A stretch of 64,000 nucleotides of DNA from Carnegiea gigantea (Eukaryota; Streptophyta; Magnoliopsida; Caryophyllales; Cactaceae): the NCBI GenBank assembly GCA_029747015.1, contig JAKOGI010003015.1, positions 1 to 64,000 of the forward strand, written 5' to 3'. A program made the translations under genes and the position numbers. How positions within the stretch are numbered: the stretch's first letter is position 1; each line of letters begins with the position of its first letter. The notes under the pieces were generated by a model. That model worked only from the letters and a program-made list of their open reading frames with translations. It did no database searches and had not been told where the DNA came from. Shown piece after piece: positions 44,986-58,500 of this stretch.

Positions 44986-46578
44986 GCTATTGGCTAAGTA
45001 ATCCTCGTAGGGCCCCAAGAAGCATTTTTGGACGAATATGGTCACCGAAGTTGCTTTGCGACAACTAAAAAGGGTTGGCTGAAACAGAGGAAGGAGAACT
45101 TGTGATTTGACTATACAGACTACCACGTGCTTATCAAATCTTTTACTGTGCAGAAAGCTGGCAGTTAAAATTAGGACCTATTCCAGTTTTTTCTTTTTGT
45201 TAACACTATGATAATTATGAAAATTCATCAAATTCATCTGCCATACATTAATATTGGGTATAATTTTAAAACAATTATAATACAATACACACACCCATAA
45301 AACTTAAATGAGTATTAAAAAATTTAAATTTTAAATTTCATCTTGAGAGTGCTTGTGCAACATCCACCCCTAGGACTACGGGTTTTAGTAATTTCTTAAA
45401 TTTTGGAATGAAATGAATAGAGTCCCATCTAAAAATGGGCCAAGATCTAGCCTTGTAGCCTTACATTTGGCACTTGTAAATAAATAAATAAACAGTGACA
45501 CGAAGACAATTCTAATTAAACTCGACAGCTACATGCCGGGGAAACCAACTCCATTAACCACATGTTGTGACATTAAATAAAAGAAAAAAAAAAGAATATA
45601 CAACTTGATGAGTCACACACTCGGAGCACTAGAGTTTACATCCTAATACCATTCAACTCTAAACATTAGAAGAAGAGTATCTAATTACCTGGTTGACTAA
45701 AACAACCATTTAGATTGATAGCTAAATAACATGTAACACATGAATTCAGGCCTTAAACCTACATGTGCTCAAACGAGTTTACAAACCAACCATGATACGT
45801 TGTTTAACTCATGACCCAAGAACTTCTACAGGTATTTCAAGAATAGTTGGGACTATGAAAAAAGGAAAATAGAGAGGATAAACGACCACACACTCAGTTG
45901 GCAATCTACATCCTGAAAAACAAAACAGTTGCATATAATATAATAAGTAGCAGTCATGCTGAGTGTTGTAGTTTATAGTAGCATATAAAGCAAGCGATGA
46001 CCAACACACACTTATTTTCTTCACTGGTAGCACCAAGGATCGAGCAAGACAAGTCACTTTAGCCTCAATTACAACATCCATACACTTCAGGCCTCACTTA
46101 AGTTACTGACTTAGTTCCTTTTTAACATAAAAGTAACAATAACAATCAAAAGGGTTTTGAAGCCTTAATTCAAATCAAATCAGGCCAATATAAAGTTATC
46201 ACATACAACAAAGGCCATTTTTTTATTTAATTGAAGTCTTGTATACGGAAAAAATACATAAAGGTACCTCAGATTTTGTGGATACAACTTTAAGGACCTT
46301 AGTTTTTACAAATAACTGTAAGATACCGTGACTTATAAGGTAACTAACAGAAAGAATCAAAATCTACTATTCTAATTTTCATGTAATAGCATTAACTTTT
46401 CATATTTACATTTTTAACCCTAATCCTTAAAAACTTACTTTTAGAAAATTTTATTTTGTGCATGCGTAATTTCTCTCACTAGTGCTACTTGAAGCACTCT
46501 TTAATCCGATATAAGAGCCTCGTGATCAAAAATAATTAAGATAATTAAGAGTAATTAGTAGTTAGTTAAGCTAATTAA
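44986..46578. other. Mobile-element-like intergenic stretch, mostly unrecognised
   Basis: Around 45390-45470 (atttcttaaattttggaatgaaatgaatagagtcccatct) there is weak collinear similarity to 55785-55860 inside the third gypsy element. Part of this stretch may therefore be an old gypsy internal fragment. No gene is supported. Confidence 0.4.
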
Positions 46579-46896
46579 TTGTGTTTAATGCTTGAATCAT
46601 CACCTATTTACCATGCTCCTAATTATTCACATATTGTTCACTTACCAGAAGGAACCACTTTAGTAGCATCTCAACTAAACTCTACCATTGATATATTTTT
46701 AGAATTAAAAGGCGAACTAGCAAAGATTAAGACTGAAATTAAGGATATAAAGAAACAATTGTTTGTAATCCATCTTTCTTTAATCAACGAAGTTGGACAT
46801 AGTGAAAAATCTGATCTAAGTATTAGCACTCCATTTCAGCATAAGTATTCTTTCCAAAACCCAAAAACAAAAATCCATTTCCTTTTCATGATATAA
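46579..46896 (+). pseudogene. Viral-like coiled-coil ORF remnant upstream of the coat-protein fossil
   Basis: An open frame of 105 codons contains a heptad-like segment (LELKGELAKIKTEIKDIKKQ, about residues 41-60), consistent with a short coiled coil. Its position just upstream of a pararetroviral coat-protein frame on the same strand would suit a virion-associated protein, but that is inference from order only. The sequence between it and the coat region (46897-47223) has several stops and stays Glu/Lys-rich. Confidence 0.4.
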
Positions 46897-47223
46897 AAAT
46901 CAAAAAAGAAGTAGAAGAAAAATCAACTGAAAAATCATGTAAAAAGATAGAGAATGAAGAAGAGGATGGAGTATAAACAATATAATCTTGAGGAATTACA
47001 AAATATGTTTGATAAAGAGCAAAATTCGGAAGAATTAAAGAAATGATGGGTGCAATAGTGGATAAACAAGATGTATTATCTGATGATAATCAAGAGACAA
47101 ATAAGGTCCAGTTAGAAGAAGAAGTGTATCAATAGATAAACATAATTAAACTAGAAGATCTTAATATTGTATTTTTAGAAAAAAATTAGAAGGAAACTGG
47201 ATAAAAAATATGGAAAAATAATA

Positions 47224-48429
47224 TTGGGTGATGAAATCAATGAGATTGGAGAAGACCTTAATATAGATGAAATCGAGTCCAATCTAATGAACAACATTGT
47301 TCCGAAATCTGAAGAATTTTGTGAACTTTCTAAGCGAAATACTCATTTTATGAGATCCAGATACGATCCAGTAGGACGTACAACTAATTTTTCTTTTGGG
47401 TTTATTCCAAGAAAAACTACGACCTTTGAAGAAATTGGCATTACCTCATTTAGCCAAACAAGATACATGTTAAACATTGATGGAGCTCACAATAGAGAAG
47501 AAATATTAGAGCATTGGAAAAAAGGTATGAATAGTGTCTTAAATTTAAATGCGACATGGACTCCTGGAAATTTTCTAAACTATATCAAACATAATTTTTT
47601 TGACACTATAGGTGACTGGTATGATTCATTAAATGATGACGGTAAAAATGCATTAAGAACGATAGAAACACCCACTGCAATGTTCAAAAATTTATGTAAG
47701 GAAATCGAAACTGAATCTATTGGAGCTAAATATGATTTTAAGGAAAAACCTAAAGAATGGTAAATAAAGATTAATAATATAGAATTGTGGGATATGAGAT
47801 ATTTGGAGAACTATATCGCTGAATATAGTTAATATTATTACAAAATTGGACATAATGAAACTAATTTTGGTATATTCTATGACAAATTGTCATACCCAAT
47901 AAACTCCATAATTAATGAAAAGTACATTGCATGGCTTGAAAAAGCGGATATCATTGATACCCTTGTTTCGAGAATCTCTTATTTAAGGAAATAGGTCAAT
48001 GATCAATGACTTGATCTCCAAAAACAAAATAAAATGAAGAAATAGATTTTAACCTATTGGGATTCTCCTCACCAATAGGGAAAGGAAACCGAAAGGAGAA
48101 GAAAAAGAAAATTTTACAAGCAAAAGAGCATTAACAAGTGAAGGGGAGAGAAATATAAAAGAAAATATTATAACAAACCAAGCCCTAAAAAATGAAGATT
48201 TTTTAGGAAAGTCATTTATTATCCTGCCGGAAAAAATAACTGCAAGTGTTGGGCATGCGGAGAAGTAGGTTATTATACAAACGAATGCAAAAATAGGAAG
48301 AATAACAAGCTTATTGAAATTTTGGGTAGTCTAGATTATTTTGAGCTTAGTGAGGATGAAGCATTAGATGTAGCCTTGAAAAACAACAAAGAAATCGTTG
48401 AGATTACACTAGAAGATGAATATAAATAA
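47224..48429 (+). pseudogene. Endogenous pararetrovirus (Caulimoviridae-like) coat-protein remnant
   Basis: A 179-codon open part starts at 47224 with an acidic N-terminus, followed by a capsid-like block (TWTPGNFLNYIKHNFFDTIG). Further downstream the same frame is cut by several stops between 47761 and 48200. A single zinc knuckle then appears near 48240-48290 as CWACGEVGYYTNEC, in which the histidine ligand is tyrosine. A Lys-rich stretch precedes the knuckle and an acidic tail follows it (LSEDEALDVAL). Basic region, one CCHC knuckle and acidic C-terminus together are the signature of plant pararetrovirus coat proteins. It is a fossil with no capacity to express a complete protein. The genus cannot be assigned. 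Confidence 0.75.
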
Positions 48430-48458
48430 AGTAATTATGAAGAAACAGTCATATGATG

Positions 48459-48695
48459 GAAAGTAGTTCAATTAGTTTTAGTAATCTTCAAGGAGAAGAA
48501 TTTACCGTAGATAATGAAAACGAAGGAGTCAACGGAGATTAGATCCTTTCCATACTCCAGAAAGACATGATCACGAAGGAGTCAACGGAGATTAGATCCT
48601 TTCCATACTCCAGAAAGACATGATCTACAAAAAGTCCATATTCAATTAAAAAGCAAGTATGTATGTGAAATGATAAAAGGAGGTCTAGAAATTAA
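48459..48695 (+). pseudogene. Start of the next pararetroviral ORF, cut by a gypsy insertion
   Basis: A new ATG frame (MESSSISFSNLQGEEFTVDN) opens 30 bases after the coat-protein stop, where a polymerase polyprotein would be expected. It is interrupted by a stop near 48541, contains a perfect 53-base tandem duplication (48520-48625), and ends at the LTR that starts at 48700. Too little remains to recognise a domain, so the identity is positional inference. Confidence 0.4.
48520..48625. repeat. Perfect 53-bp tandem duplication in the viral fossil
   Basis: acgaaggagtcaacggagat...gacatgatc occurs at 48520-48572 and again, identical, at 48573-48625. Lack of divergence in otherwise decayed DNA suggests a recent local duplication. 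Confidence 0.95.
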
Positions 48696-48699
48696 AGAT

Positions 48700-51600
48700 T
48701 GTAATGCCCCCAAAATGCTAATGACATGATTTATGAAAAACTATAGTGGAAGACTTAATGATAGAAGGTACTACCACTGTCCAGATAAGGACGAGGCTCA
48801 CTGAAGCCATTTAATCTTGCAACTCATGTTCACAATCACAATATCTATTAAACTGAAACACTCCAAGACCAAAGTTCATAATAGTTCAACTTTAATACAA
48901 TCTACTTCATCATACCATGTGCTAACTTGAACTCGACATTTCGCAAGTATATTGAATATAGACCCAACTTGACCCTGAGGTCGATCCCAACATTCATGCT
49001 ATGCTGAATCCACTGTGAGCATCTGATGACTTCCAAAAGGACTTGCTAAATGGAGAAACATGTGATACTTCATCACCTAAAATGGAAAGCATGAAAACAA
49101 TTCGAAAATGTGAGCTAAAACTCAGTACATGCATTCTTGTATTGTAAAATAAGCATAGAAACACTGTTGATGTGTACCCACCTTTACAATTCATTTAGTT
49201 CGCAATAACAATGAAAATGGAAGTAATATGAAACTCAATTGCTCATTATTATCTGGATCTATACCCCTTACAATGATATGATCTATACATAGGTGTACAC
49301 CTGCCAATCTGATCAAGAGTTGGCCTAAAGCCGCATAGGTAAATGATGAGCTGACGCCTTATAGATGATAACTGATGGGGTCACAAGTTAAATGACCAAT
49401 CATTGTATAAACTGATTCATTGATGAACTCATTAAGAGTTATAACTTGATAAACATGTTCTGCTTTCTGAAGATACAGGCAATGAATGTACCTTGGGTTT
49501 TAAAAAAATATGATCTGACTTGATAAATGTCATCTGTTTCATAAATGTCATCTGACTTGATAAATATGTTCTGACTTGATAACACTTATGTGTAACAGAA
49601 AATGATAACTAGGCCTTGATTCTGTTTCATAAATGTCGCTGTAGATATGTGTAGTTAGTAAATGATCCTTACTCACATAATTGAGTAAGTATGTGTAATA
49701 AAACTTGAGTAATTAAATGGTATACATAACTTGGGTATTTCAATATAACTTCAAAACTGAATTAATAAAAGTAATTAAATCCGATATAAAGTAAATGAAA
49801 GTAAAATATACCACAATGAGATAAATGAGATAACTACGAAAAAAGGCCTTGATGGTGACAAATGAGAGAGCGGTTGTGGCCTTTTCTAAGATAGGTTGCT
49901 GATACGGGTTTAAGGCTCGCTAATGTATAGCTTGGTTTAAGATAACAGTGAGTGCACTAAATTGGCTTGATAAATACATTCGTTACATCCCAAATTGAGT
50001 AAGTAATAAAGGTTTGAGGTCAAGAGAGACATATGTTGGTTTAAAATAGAATAAACTGTAATAACTTAGTCTGATAAATATAATTTTTGAGTCACAACTC
50101 TCCCCTCTTCTCATATTTCATTCATAAATCCATTATATGTAGAATTCCACCCCAAATGAGACATTGAACTCAATAGAAACTATTGAGCTCACTAAACTTG
50201 GTATTTTCTTTGTAAAATCCATAATTGATTCAAATCTCATAAACAAGCTCTCAAATTGTATACTTGTCTCCTTCTTTCTCATTAATCAAGCTAAAAGTTC
50301 TATGAAAGTCCATGAATATTCATTTCCTACTTAAATGACCTTGCTTGATCCAAAATACACAAAATGAGTGCATGATCAATCTCATTCAATCATTATTATT
50401 GCTTTGTACATAATTACTCAAAATGTTTTCAAAAATACCAAACTCAAAATACTCAACCAAAATTCATGAAATCTTATAGGAAATTTGAAAATAATATGAA
50501 AAATCTACAGTAAAATTTTTAAAATTTTCTCCAAGTATACGCTGCATAGAAATTGCAATAACAGCCCAATTTGCACCAAAGCAGGTCATTTCATTTCAAA
50601 AATTCATAAATTTCACCCTTGACCTCAAATGGAGACCTAAAACCCCAATATGGAAAGATTAATAAGTCTTGAAAAACTTTCATTTGGAACACCAAGCATG
50701 ATTCCTACCATGGGATCTTCAAAATGGGGCTAGAATATAAGTATGTCAGTTTTGGTCTAACCTACATAGTCCTCCAAAAATGACCATAGCTTTATCCACA
50801 GAACTCGGATTAAGGCAATTCAAAAGGCATTTGAAAGCTAACACACTGACCTATCTACCTAGAAAAAATCATAATTTTTCAATGGGCCGATTATTACCAG
50901 TTTAATTTCAAAACCACCCCTGTTTTCTGTCATTTTTAGCCCTCACTGTTTTTGCTTTCTCCTCTTTTTTTCACATAAATCCTCACTTGAAATCATTCTA
51001 ATTTATCAAAAACATCATCATAATCATTAATAAGACTAATGATTATAAAATCATCTATAAAAAAATACAAATCCATCACTTGACTTAAGCTAACTTGACC
51101 ATGACAAAACCCAAACTTAACATGCTTCAAGCTCAACCCCACCATGATCAATATCTCCAAAATCAATAAACTTTGCATGATAACATCTGCTTTGATCTTA
51201 AAAGCATGGATCATAGCTAAAACAATCATAAAACCAAAAATACATCACCATGAAGTTAGGATTTACTCACTTTGATGCTTGAAAAACAAGATATGTATGT
51301 GGTGTGAGGTGTGGGGGATGGCTAGTGGGGGACTAGGGTGGCGCTGGGTGGCCGACTGGTGGCTGAAACAGCACCAAGGGGGGAGGGGCTGGCCATGAGG
51401 TTGAGAGAGAAAAGAGGAAGATGGGGGTGTGTGCGTGTGTATGTGTTTACTTAGTTGAGATTACTTTACTTGACGATAAGTACTTGGCAAATACTTAGCT
51501 GATTTCTTAAGCCTCCAAAATATCTTTTTGCTAATTAAAGTTAGGCACAAATGATAGTAATTAATTTAATTTAATTACACTAAAATTTTCGGGCGATAAT

Positions 51601-52029
51601 TTGGGCCCAATGAATTGGGCCAAAATAAATGAATTCGGGCCTAAGTTTTTGCGTAGCTAAAACTTAAAATTTTGTGACATTATGGAAAATAATTTAACGC
51701 TCAATCATAATTATTGAGGCCTACTATCGATTCATCTGAAATTTAATCAATCAATGAAACTTGAATTAACAATCAATGAAACTTGAATTGCAAAAAATGG
51801 GACCCAAATGAAATATGCCCCAATCGAGATGATTAAATATGATAAATGAAAGAGGAAAATTTAGATGACATAAGGTAATTCCGTAAATATATAAATTGAG
51901 TGTAATTGAATTAATAAACATGATGTGGTTAAACCAATAGCCATAAGTAATTAAATCAATAAACATGATTAAATAAATAAATAAATATGATTTAAACAAA
52001 TAAATATGGGTTAGGGTCGGGTTATTATA
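48700..52029 (-). repeat. Left LTR of gypsy element 3
   Basis: It starts TGTAATGCCCC and ends gggttattata; the terminal ATTACA has decayed to ATTATA. The length is 3330 bases. It retains the aaaatgaccataac segment near 50775 used here as an outgroup for the array LTRs. Confidence 0.88.
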
Positions 52030-52170
52030 GCCTTCCCCCCTTAAAGAGTTTCGTCCTCGAAACTTATGATTTTGATAATGTATGCAATGCCACCTCAAGT
52101 ATAGATAGTTGGTTTTCACTTCTTCTCTCCAAAAAGGTATGATTAGCCCAAAGTGCATAGCTGCTTAATC
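52030..52170 (-). pseudogene. Gypsy element 3: chromodomain-like tail remnant
   Basis: On the minus strand a segment ALWANHTF...EVALHTLSKS aligns in position and wording with the VLWTNHTSQE...AYPHLFEVVLHDMVK end of the array copies, directly beside the polypurine tract. It is heavily decayed. Confidence 0.55.
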
Positions 52171-53789
52171 TTACAGTTGAGTATCTAGATTCTCAACAAC
52201 TTCATTGGCTCAATTACGTTGGGTTAAAAATTGATATTCTCTTCAGAAGAAAAACTTGTTACTGCAAAGGAGGTACTCTACTCTACTGGTTCTCTGCCTT
52301 GAGCACTAATAAATATGAAAACCATTGCATTTACTAATAAGTATTCTAATACTGACTCATAAAACCCAATGTAACGAGGATTCAATTATCTCTAATATCC
52401 AGTCTCATGACATCCTTGACTAGATAAACCCTTTGGAGTACTTTATATCTCATATGAACTTTGATTGTCTCCTTCTTTGGTTAATATGACCATATGACTC
52501 TTGTATAGTCTTTGTGTCACCTTAGCATCTACTTGAACTATTTCATTATTCTGGATGCTTCTTGTAACTTACTTTAATACCGCTAAACATTGCTTGAGAT
52601 TATGCCCTCATCAAAATGTCCTCATCTGATGTTCTTAATGCATCACATGATCTTCTCTCATCAGACTAGTCTAAGATCTGCTCTAAGTCTGAATTAGACG
52701 CTAGAATAAACATGGTCAGAGATAAAAACGATGGGATTGGAAGCCAAGTGAGTTATTAGGAACAAAAGAAATAAATAATGAGACCAGAAAAGATTTATAA
52801 AGGAAAGATTAACATGGGGTGGTTAGAATAAAGATAACCATAAGTGTATCATGAATTGTGAAATATAATGCCACAAGAACTGTGGTTTATAACTATGGAT
52901 CATAAAGGGACCAATAAATAATCAGTTAAGGAGAAAGATGGCATGGTTATACTCAGATTTAACTGTTGAATTGGAAACAAAATGACAAGCAACTGAGCTT
53001 CAACTAGGTAACTTTATAGCCACAAGCAATAAGATAAGCACAATAAATAGATGGGACAAGCAATGTGCAATAACTAGATAAAAAGATTGGATAAGCAAAG
53101 GGCAATACATAGAAAAATAGATTGGATAAGCAAAGTGCCAATGGATAGATAAATAGATTGAGCAAGCTACAATTGGAACATGCCTTTCCTCATATGTAGC
53201 CAATCCAAGTACAACAATAACACTAAATAGAGAATGCGGAAGTTTATTTATCAGAATGTAAGATATATGCGTGGGAGTTGAAGTTCGAAATAAGGAGAAT
53301 AAGGGGATTGTGACAATCACAATCACCCGCACCAATGAGAGTTGAATTGCATTATGAGTTCAGAACAAGTTACACAAGCTTATCATTATGAATAAATGAG
53401 ATGTAAGGTATATGTGTGAATCGACTCTCAATGGAATGAACTATAACTCAGGATCATGAAATAAAGATGGTGAAGGTTGAGAGCACTGGAATATTGACAA
53501 CTATATAAGGTCGAATAAAAATGTATTGCACATTTAACAATGAGTTTGCAAAGACATAGAAGATCACGCTAATAGGAAATATTGGGTTGAAATGCAAGGG
53601 AGATTAAACAATATTGGATAGTATCAAGTTTTGAAGATGAGACAAGCAAACGATTTCAAGAATTACCATAAAAGGGCATTCTTGTAAAAGATAAACTATG
53701 GTTGCATAGTTTAGGAGTGATATCCAGATCTCAAATCATTTCTGGAAAAGACTTTTGTTGTTGGCAGTTAATCTCATTAATCATTTATT

Positions 53790-54400
53790 CAAGGTATAGG
53801 CCACTTGTTTTTGATAGTGATCTTATTCAACTCTTTGTACACAGTACACAACCATAAGGTTCTGCCTTCTTCACACATATAAAACTAGGGTTTTCCACGG
53901 TGATACACTTAGTCAAATAACTCCCCTCTGTAACAATTCATCTTACTAAATCTTTAGTTCTTTGGACGCTGCTGGGGGTCATATGATAGGGGCTCTGAAA
54001 ATGAATTGAGCACCTAGAACTAGGTTGATCTGAAAATCAATGTTTCTTAGGGGAAAATAGTCCTGAAAGTCCTCAGCTGAAACATCTCTAAATTTACAAA
54101 CTGTAATTATGGATAAGTATATACCTAGTGTGGTTGGCATATCACTAATATTCAATGCATTACTGACACAATAACTCACTTATTTGCACAGTGTAATCAG
54201 GGTGAAAATAGGGTTTTTCTTCCTTCGGCCCACAGAAACACACGTCTAGTCTTTCCTTATTTCTTAAACTAAGATCAACATATTTACAAGTCATCTTCTA
54301 TAAGTACACAATCAGTTCATCCCCATAATGATAACAGGGTCTGCCAATCAAACTCGATTGAATGCCCAATGAATATGGTTCCAGCAATACTAACAGAGGC
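53790..54400 (-). pseudogene. Gypsy element 3: protease-RT remnant
   Basis: At 53800-53866 the minus strand reads [20 protein letters not shown], a decayed form of the RT motif [14 protein letters not shown]. At about 54300-54390 a DLIEFDL...IIMGMN string matches the protease-end segment IQFDLSDFDIILGMNWL of the other copies. Between them a FQINLVLGAQFI stretch matches the [12 protein letters not shown] linker. Order and spacing are as expected. Stops and frameshifts are numerous. The integrase part (about 52200-53700) is not recognisable by eye. Confidence 0.7.
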
Positions 54401-56246
54401 ATATTTATAAAAAATAACACATTCAACTGCTTATTGGTCTCAGCGAATTTAAAAGACAGGGAGACAATCTAGAGTGTAAAGAGATGTAACAACACTATGA
54501 ACTCTTGTAAAGATATTTCTTTATTGGTTATAAAGGACCGGCATGTAAACTGAATGAATGAGAGGACAAAGATTCGTAATGAAACAGGTAAGACATATAA
54601 ATGACCTGCATATACAAGGCATGCAGTTTATTCATAACGGTCATGACAGTAAAGTAAATGAACGATGTTATGAAATTAAGAGGGAGTATTAAATACTGAA
54701 GGTGAAGAAATCTAACAAATTACCAAAAAGGCATTTAAAAAGTCATACGATACCCGTATGTGAGTAAACTGATGAAGACGAGGGTCAACACCACCAGAAG
54801 GGAAACTTTATCCATCTGGTATTTGAAAGGCCAATATGTCAAGATGAAGGATTCGGTCTTATGACTGAACAAGATGTCATCCATCAATAACATATTCTGC
54901 AGTAAACGGAAGTCTTCAGTAGGCATATAAACTCCAAAACTGCTGGCAGATGGAAATAGCGCAAATAGTTGTTTATCATTAATAAGATTGGTTGTACTAG
55001 TAAAGAACGGATTACCAAAATAACTTGAGTAACGACATGCAGTCACGACCATAGAGTAGTATGCCAATATGACATTACAGTGCTATAGAAACATGAACAA
55101 TATGGATCCATTTAATTGTCGAAAGGGCACTCAATGACTGGGTCTGAAGCAACCAAAGGCTTTGCAAGCAATAAATAAATAGTGGCCAAATAGAAGTAAG
55201 GAGTTAAAGTAGGTGACAGTAAAAATATGAACATAGTGATGACTGAACTGTAAGTAGAATGGGTCAATTATACTTAGAAAAAACTGCAAATCACACGGTA
55301 ATGCATACCGGGGGTCATTATAGGCTCCATTATAGAAATAGAGAATTAAACGATTATGATTGTTGGGGTTTGAATTGCCTATAAGAAAGGTTGCTAAGAT
55401 GTGTTGAAAGGACTCCCCACAGACCACATATGAGATTTTTCATAAACACTCTATTACAAATCAAAAGAGTATGAGTGGCAAAGAAATGATGCCTCTATAC
55501 AATTTAAGGCAACTAGGGCAAAAATAAGTCAATGACAGGAAGTAATGGGAGCATTGCTGATGTAAGGTCCTAATGTTAAGAATGACAGCTTAATCTTACT
55601 CGTACCACCTATATAGTGCCAAATAGCACACCGCAAGCTACTGAACTACCATCACAGGATTCCCTACAGTAATTCCATCTCATACTGATTCAACCCAAAG
55701 ATATACCAAGTTATAAATGACATTCCTGCAATAGGTTTTAAACATCACTATACTCAATATCATGTACGCTAATACACCTCAATGAAACTCTTAAATTATG
55801 GAGCAAAATGGATAGAGTTCCGCCTAAAAACTAGCTAAAACCCAAACTTAAAGCCTTACAATAGATACCTAAAATGGAGAGAAACACTGCAATAGTTTAA
55901 CACCCACACGCTAGAGTTCATAACTAAATGGGTCACAACCTGGAGTGTACGATTGCAAAAATTTAAACAAATGAGAAAAATAAAATATATAATACAACTC
56001 CCAGATAAATGAGAGCATACCTCACTAGTAGGTGAACCAAATGGTTCCATACTCCACTTTGCCAATGCTCGAATATGAGGATATTACCAAATAATTGAGT
56101 CACCCAAATGGAAATGGTTCCTCCATATATGCCCATACATATGAACTTATAATCAATAGCTCATTTAGATGGTCAAACATAACTCATACACACCTTGATA
56201 ACTAACTCATAAACACTTGATAGCTCACAGTGGCCCTTAAAACCTG
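54401..56246 (-). other. Gypsy element 3: unrecognisable gag and leader region
   Basis: By position this should hold gag and the leader. I see no CCHC knuckle and no counterpart of ORF1. One 110-codon frame (54735-55067) contains MDDILFSHKTE, which resembles an RT catalytic box but lies upstream of the protease remnant, so it is either coincidental or rearranged. Confidence 0.5.
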
Positions 56247-56262
56247 GCTCTAATATCAAATC

Positions 56263-58500
56263 TATAACGCCTAAAAAATGCTAATGACATGATTTACGAA
56301 AAACTGCAGTGGAAGACTTAATGATAGAAGGCGCTACTGACGTCCTGATAAGGGCGAGACTCACTAAAACTATTTAATCTTATAACTCATGTTCACAATC
56401 ATAATATCTATTAAGCTGAAACACTCCAAGATCAAAATCCATAATAGTTCAACTTCAATACAATCGACTTAATCATACCATGTGCTAACTCACACTCCAC
56501 ACTACGCAAGTATATTGAATATAGACCTAACTTGACCCTGAGGTAGATCCCAACATTCATGCTATGCTGAATCTACTGTGAGCATCTTATGACTTCCAAA
56601 AGGGCTTGCTAAATGGAGAAACATGTGATACTTCATCATCGAAAATGAAAAACATAAAAACAATTCAAAAATGTGAGCTAAAACTCAGTACATGCATTCC
56701 TATATTGTAAAATGAGCATAGAAACACTGTTAATGGGTACCCGCCTTTGCAATTCATTTAGTTCGCAATCACAACGAAAATATAAGTAATATGAAACTGA
56801 ATTGCTCATTATTATCTGGATGTAAACCCCTTGCAATAATATGATCTATACATAGGTGTACACCTGCCAATCCGATCAGGAGTTGGCCTGAAGCCGCAAG
56901 GGTAAATGATGAGCTGACGCCCTATAGATAATAACTGACGGGGTCACAAGTTAAATGGAAAATCACTATATAAACTGATTCATTGATAAACTCATTAAGA
57001 GTTGTAACTTGATAAATAAGTTCTGCTTTCTAAAGATACAGGTAATGGACGTACCTTGAGTCTTTAAAAAAAAATGTCATCTGAGTTGATAAATGTCATC
57101 TGTTTCGTAAATGTCATCTGACTTGATAAATATGTTCTGACTTGATAACACTTATGCATAAACAGGAAACGATAACTAGGCCTCGATTCTGTTTCATAAA
57201 TGTCACTGTAGGTATGTGTAGTCAATCAATGATCCTTACTTACATAATTGAATAAGTATGTATAATAGAAATTGAATAATTAAATGGTATACATAACTTG
57301 GGTATTTCAATATAACTTCAAAATTGAATTAATAAAAGTAAAATCCGATATAAAGTAAATGAAAGTAAACTAGACCACAATGCGATAAATGAGATTACCA
57401 CGAAAAAGGCTTTGATGGTGACAAATGAGAGTGTGGTTGTAGCCTTTTCTAAGATAGATTGCTGATACGGATTTAAGGCTCGCTGATGTATAGCTTGGTT
57501 CAAGATAATAGCGAGTACACTAGATTGGCTTGATAAATAGATTTGATACATTCCGAATTGAGTAAATAATAAATGTTTGAGGCGAAGAGAGATATATCTT
57601 GGTTCAAAATAGCATAAACTACAATAACTTGGTCTGATGAATATGGTTTCTGAGTGACAACTCTTCCCATTCCTTATATTTCATTTATAAATCCATTATA
57701 TATAGAATTCCACCCCAAATGAGTCATTGAACTCAATAGAAGCTATTAAGCTCACTAAACTTTGGTAGTTTCTTTGTAAAATCCATAATTAATTCACTCA
57801 TAAATAAGCTCTCAAATTATGTACTTGTCTTCTTCTTTCTCATTAATCAAGTTAAAAGCTCCATAAAAGTCCATAAATATTCATTTCCCCCTTAAATGAC
57901 CTTGCTTGGATCAAAATACACAAAATGAGTGCATGATCAATCTCACTTAATTTTTAGAATTTTCCTCCAAGTATATGCTACATAGAAATTGCAGTAACAG
58001 CCCAATTTATACCAGAGCATGTCAGTTCACTTCAAAAATTCATAACTTTCACATTTAACCTCAAATGGAGACCTAACCCCAATATGAAAAGATTAAGAAG
58101 TCTCAAAAAACTTTCATTTAGAACTCCAAGCATGAGTCCCACCATAGGATTCTCAAAATGGGGTTAGAACATAAGTATACCAGTTTTAGTCTAACCTGCA
58201 CAGTCCTCATAAAATGACCATAACTTTATCCACAGAACTTGAATTGAGGCAATTCAAAAGGTATTTGAAAGCTAACACACTGACCTATCTGCCCAGAAAA
58301 AATCATAATTTTTCAGTGGGTCGATCATTACCAGTTTAGTCTCAAAACCATCCCTATTTTCTGTCATTTCCAGCCCTCACTGTTTTTGCTTTCTCCTCTT
58401 CTTTTCACATAAATCCTCGCTTGAAATTATTCCAATTCACCAAGAACATCATCATAATCATTAATAAGACTAAAGATTATAAAATCATCTACAAAATAAT
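56263..58500 (-). repeat. Right LTR of gypsy element 3, truncated
   Basis: It is collinear with 48700-about 51060. Homology ends near 58500, after aaaatcatctacaaaataata. About 1 kb of LTR is missing, including the region that should precede the terminal TG on the minus strand. Confidence 0.85.

Larger units (their letters stand above)
48700..58500 (-). mobile_element. Third Tekay/Del-like gypsy element, strongly degraded
   Basis: LTR 48700-52029 and its partner at 56263-about 58500 are direct repeats: tgctaatgacatgattta(t/c)gaaaaact appears at 48717 and 56279. The polypurine tract is next to the first LTR (cttcccccctt at 52031). A decayed primer site GCTCTAATATCA lies at 56247-56258. The orientation and LTR landmarks match the array at 1-17813, but the LTRs are longer (about 3.3 kb) and the sequence is clearly older. 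The right LTR stops matching at about 58500, losing its last kilobase. The element lies inside the pararetroviral fossil on its left side. Confidence 0.85.

Noticed and set aside
53000..53335. 111-codon minus-strand frame in element 3
   Set aside because: No similarity to integrase motifs where integrase should be. Composition is that of decayed repeat DNA.
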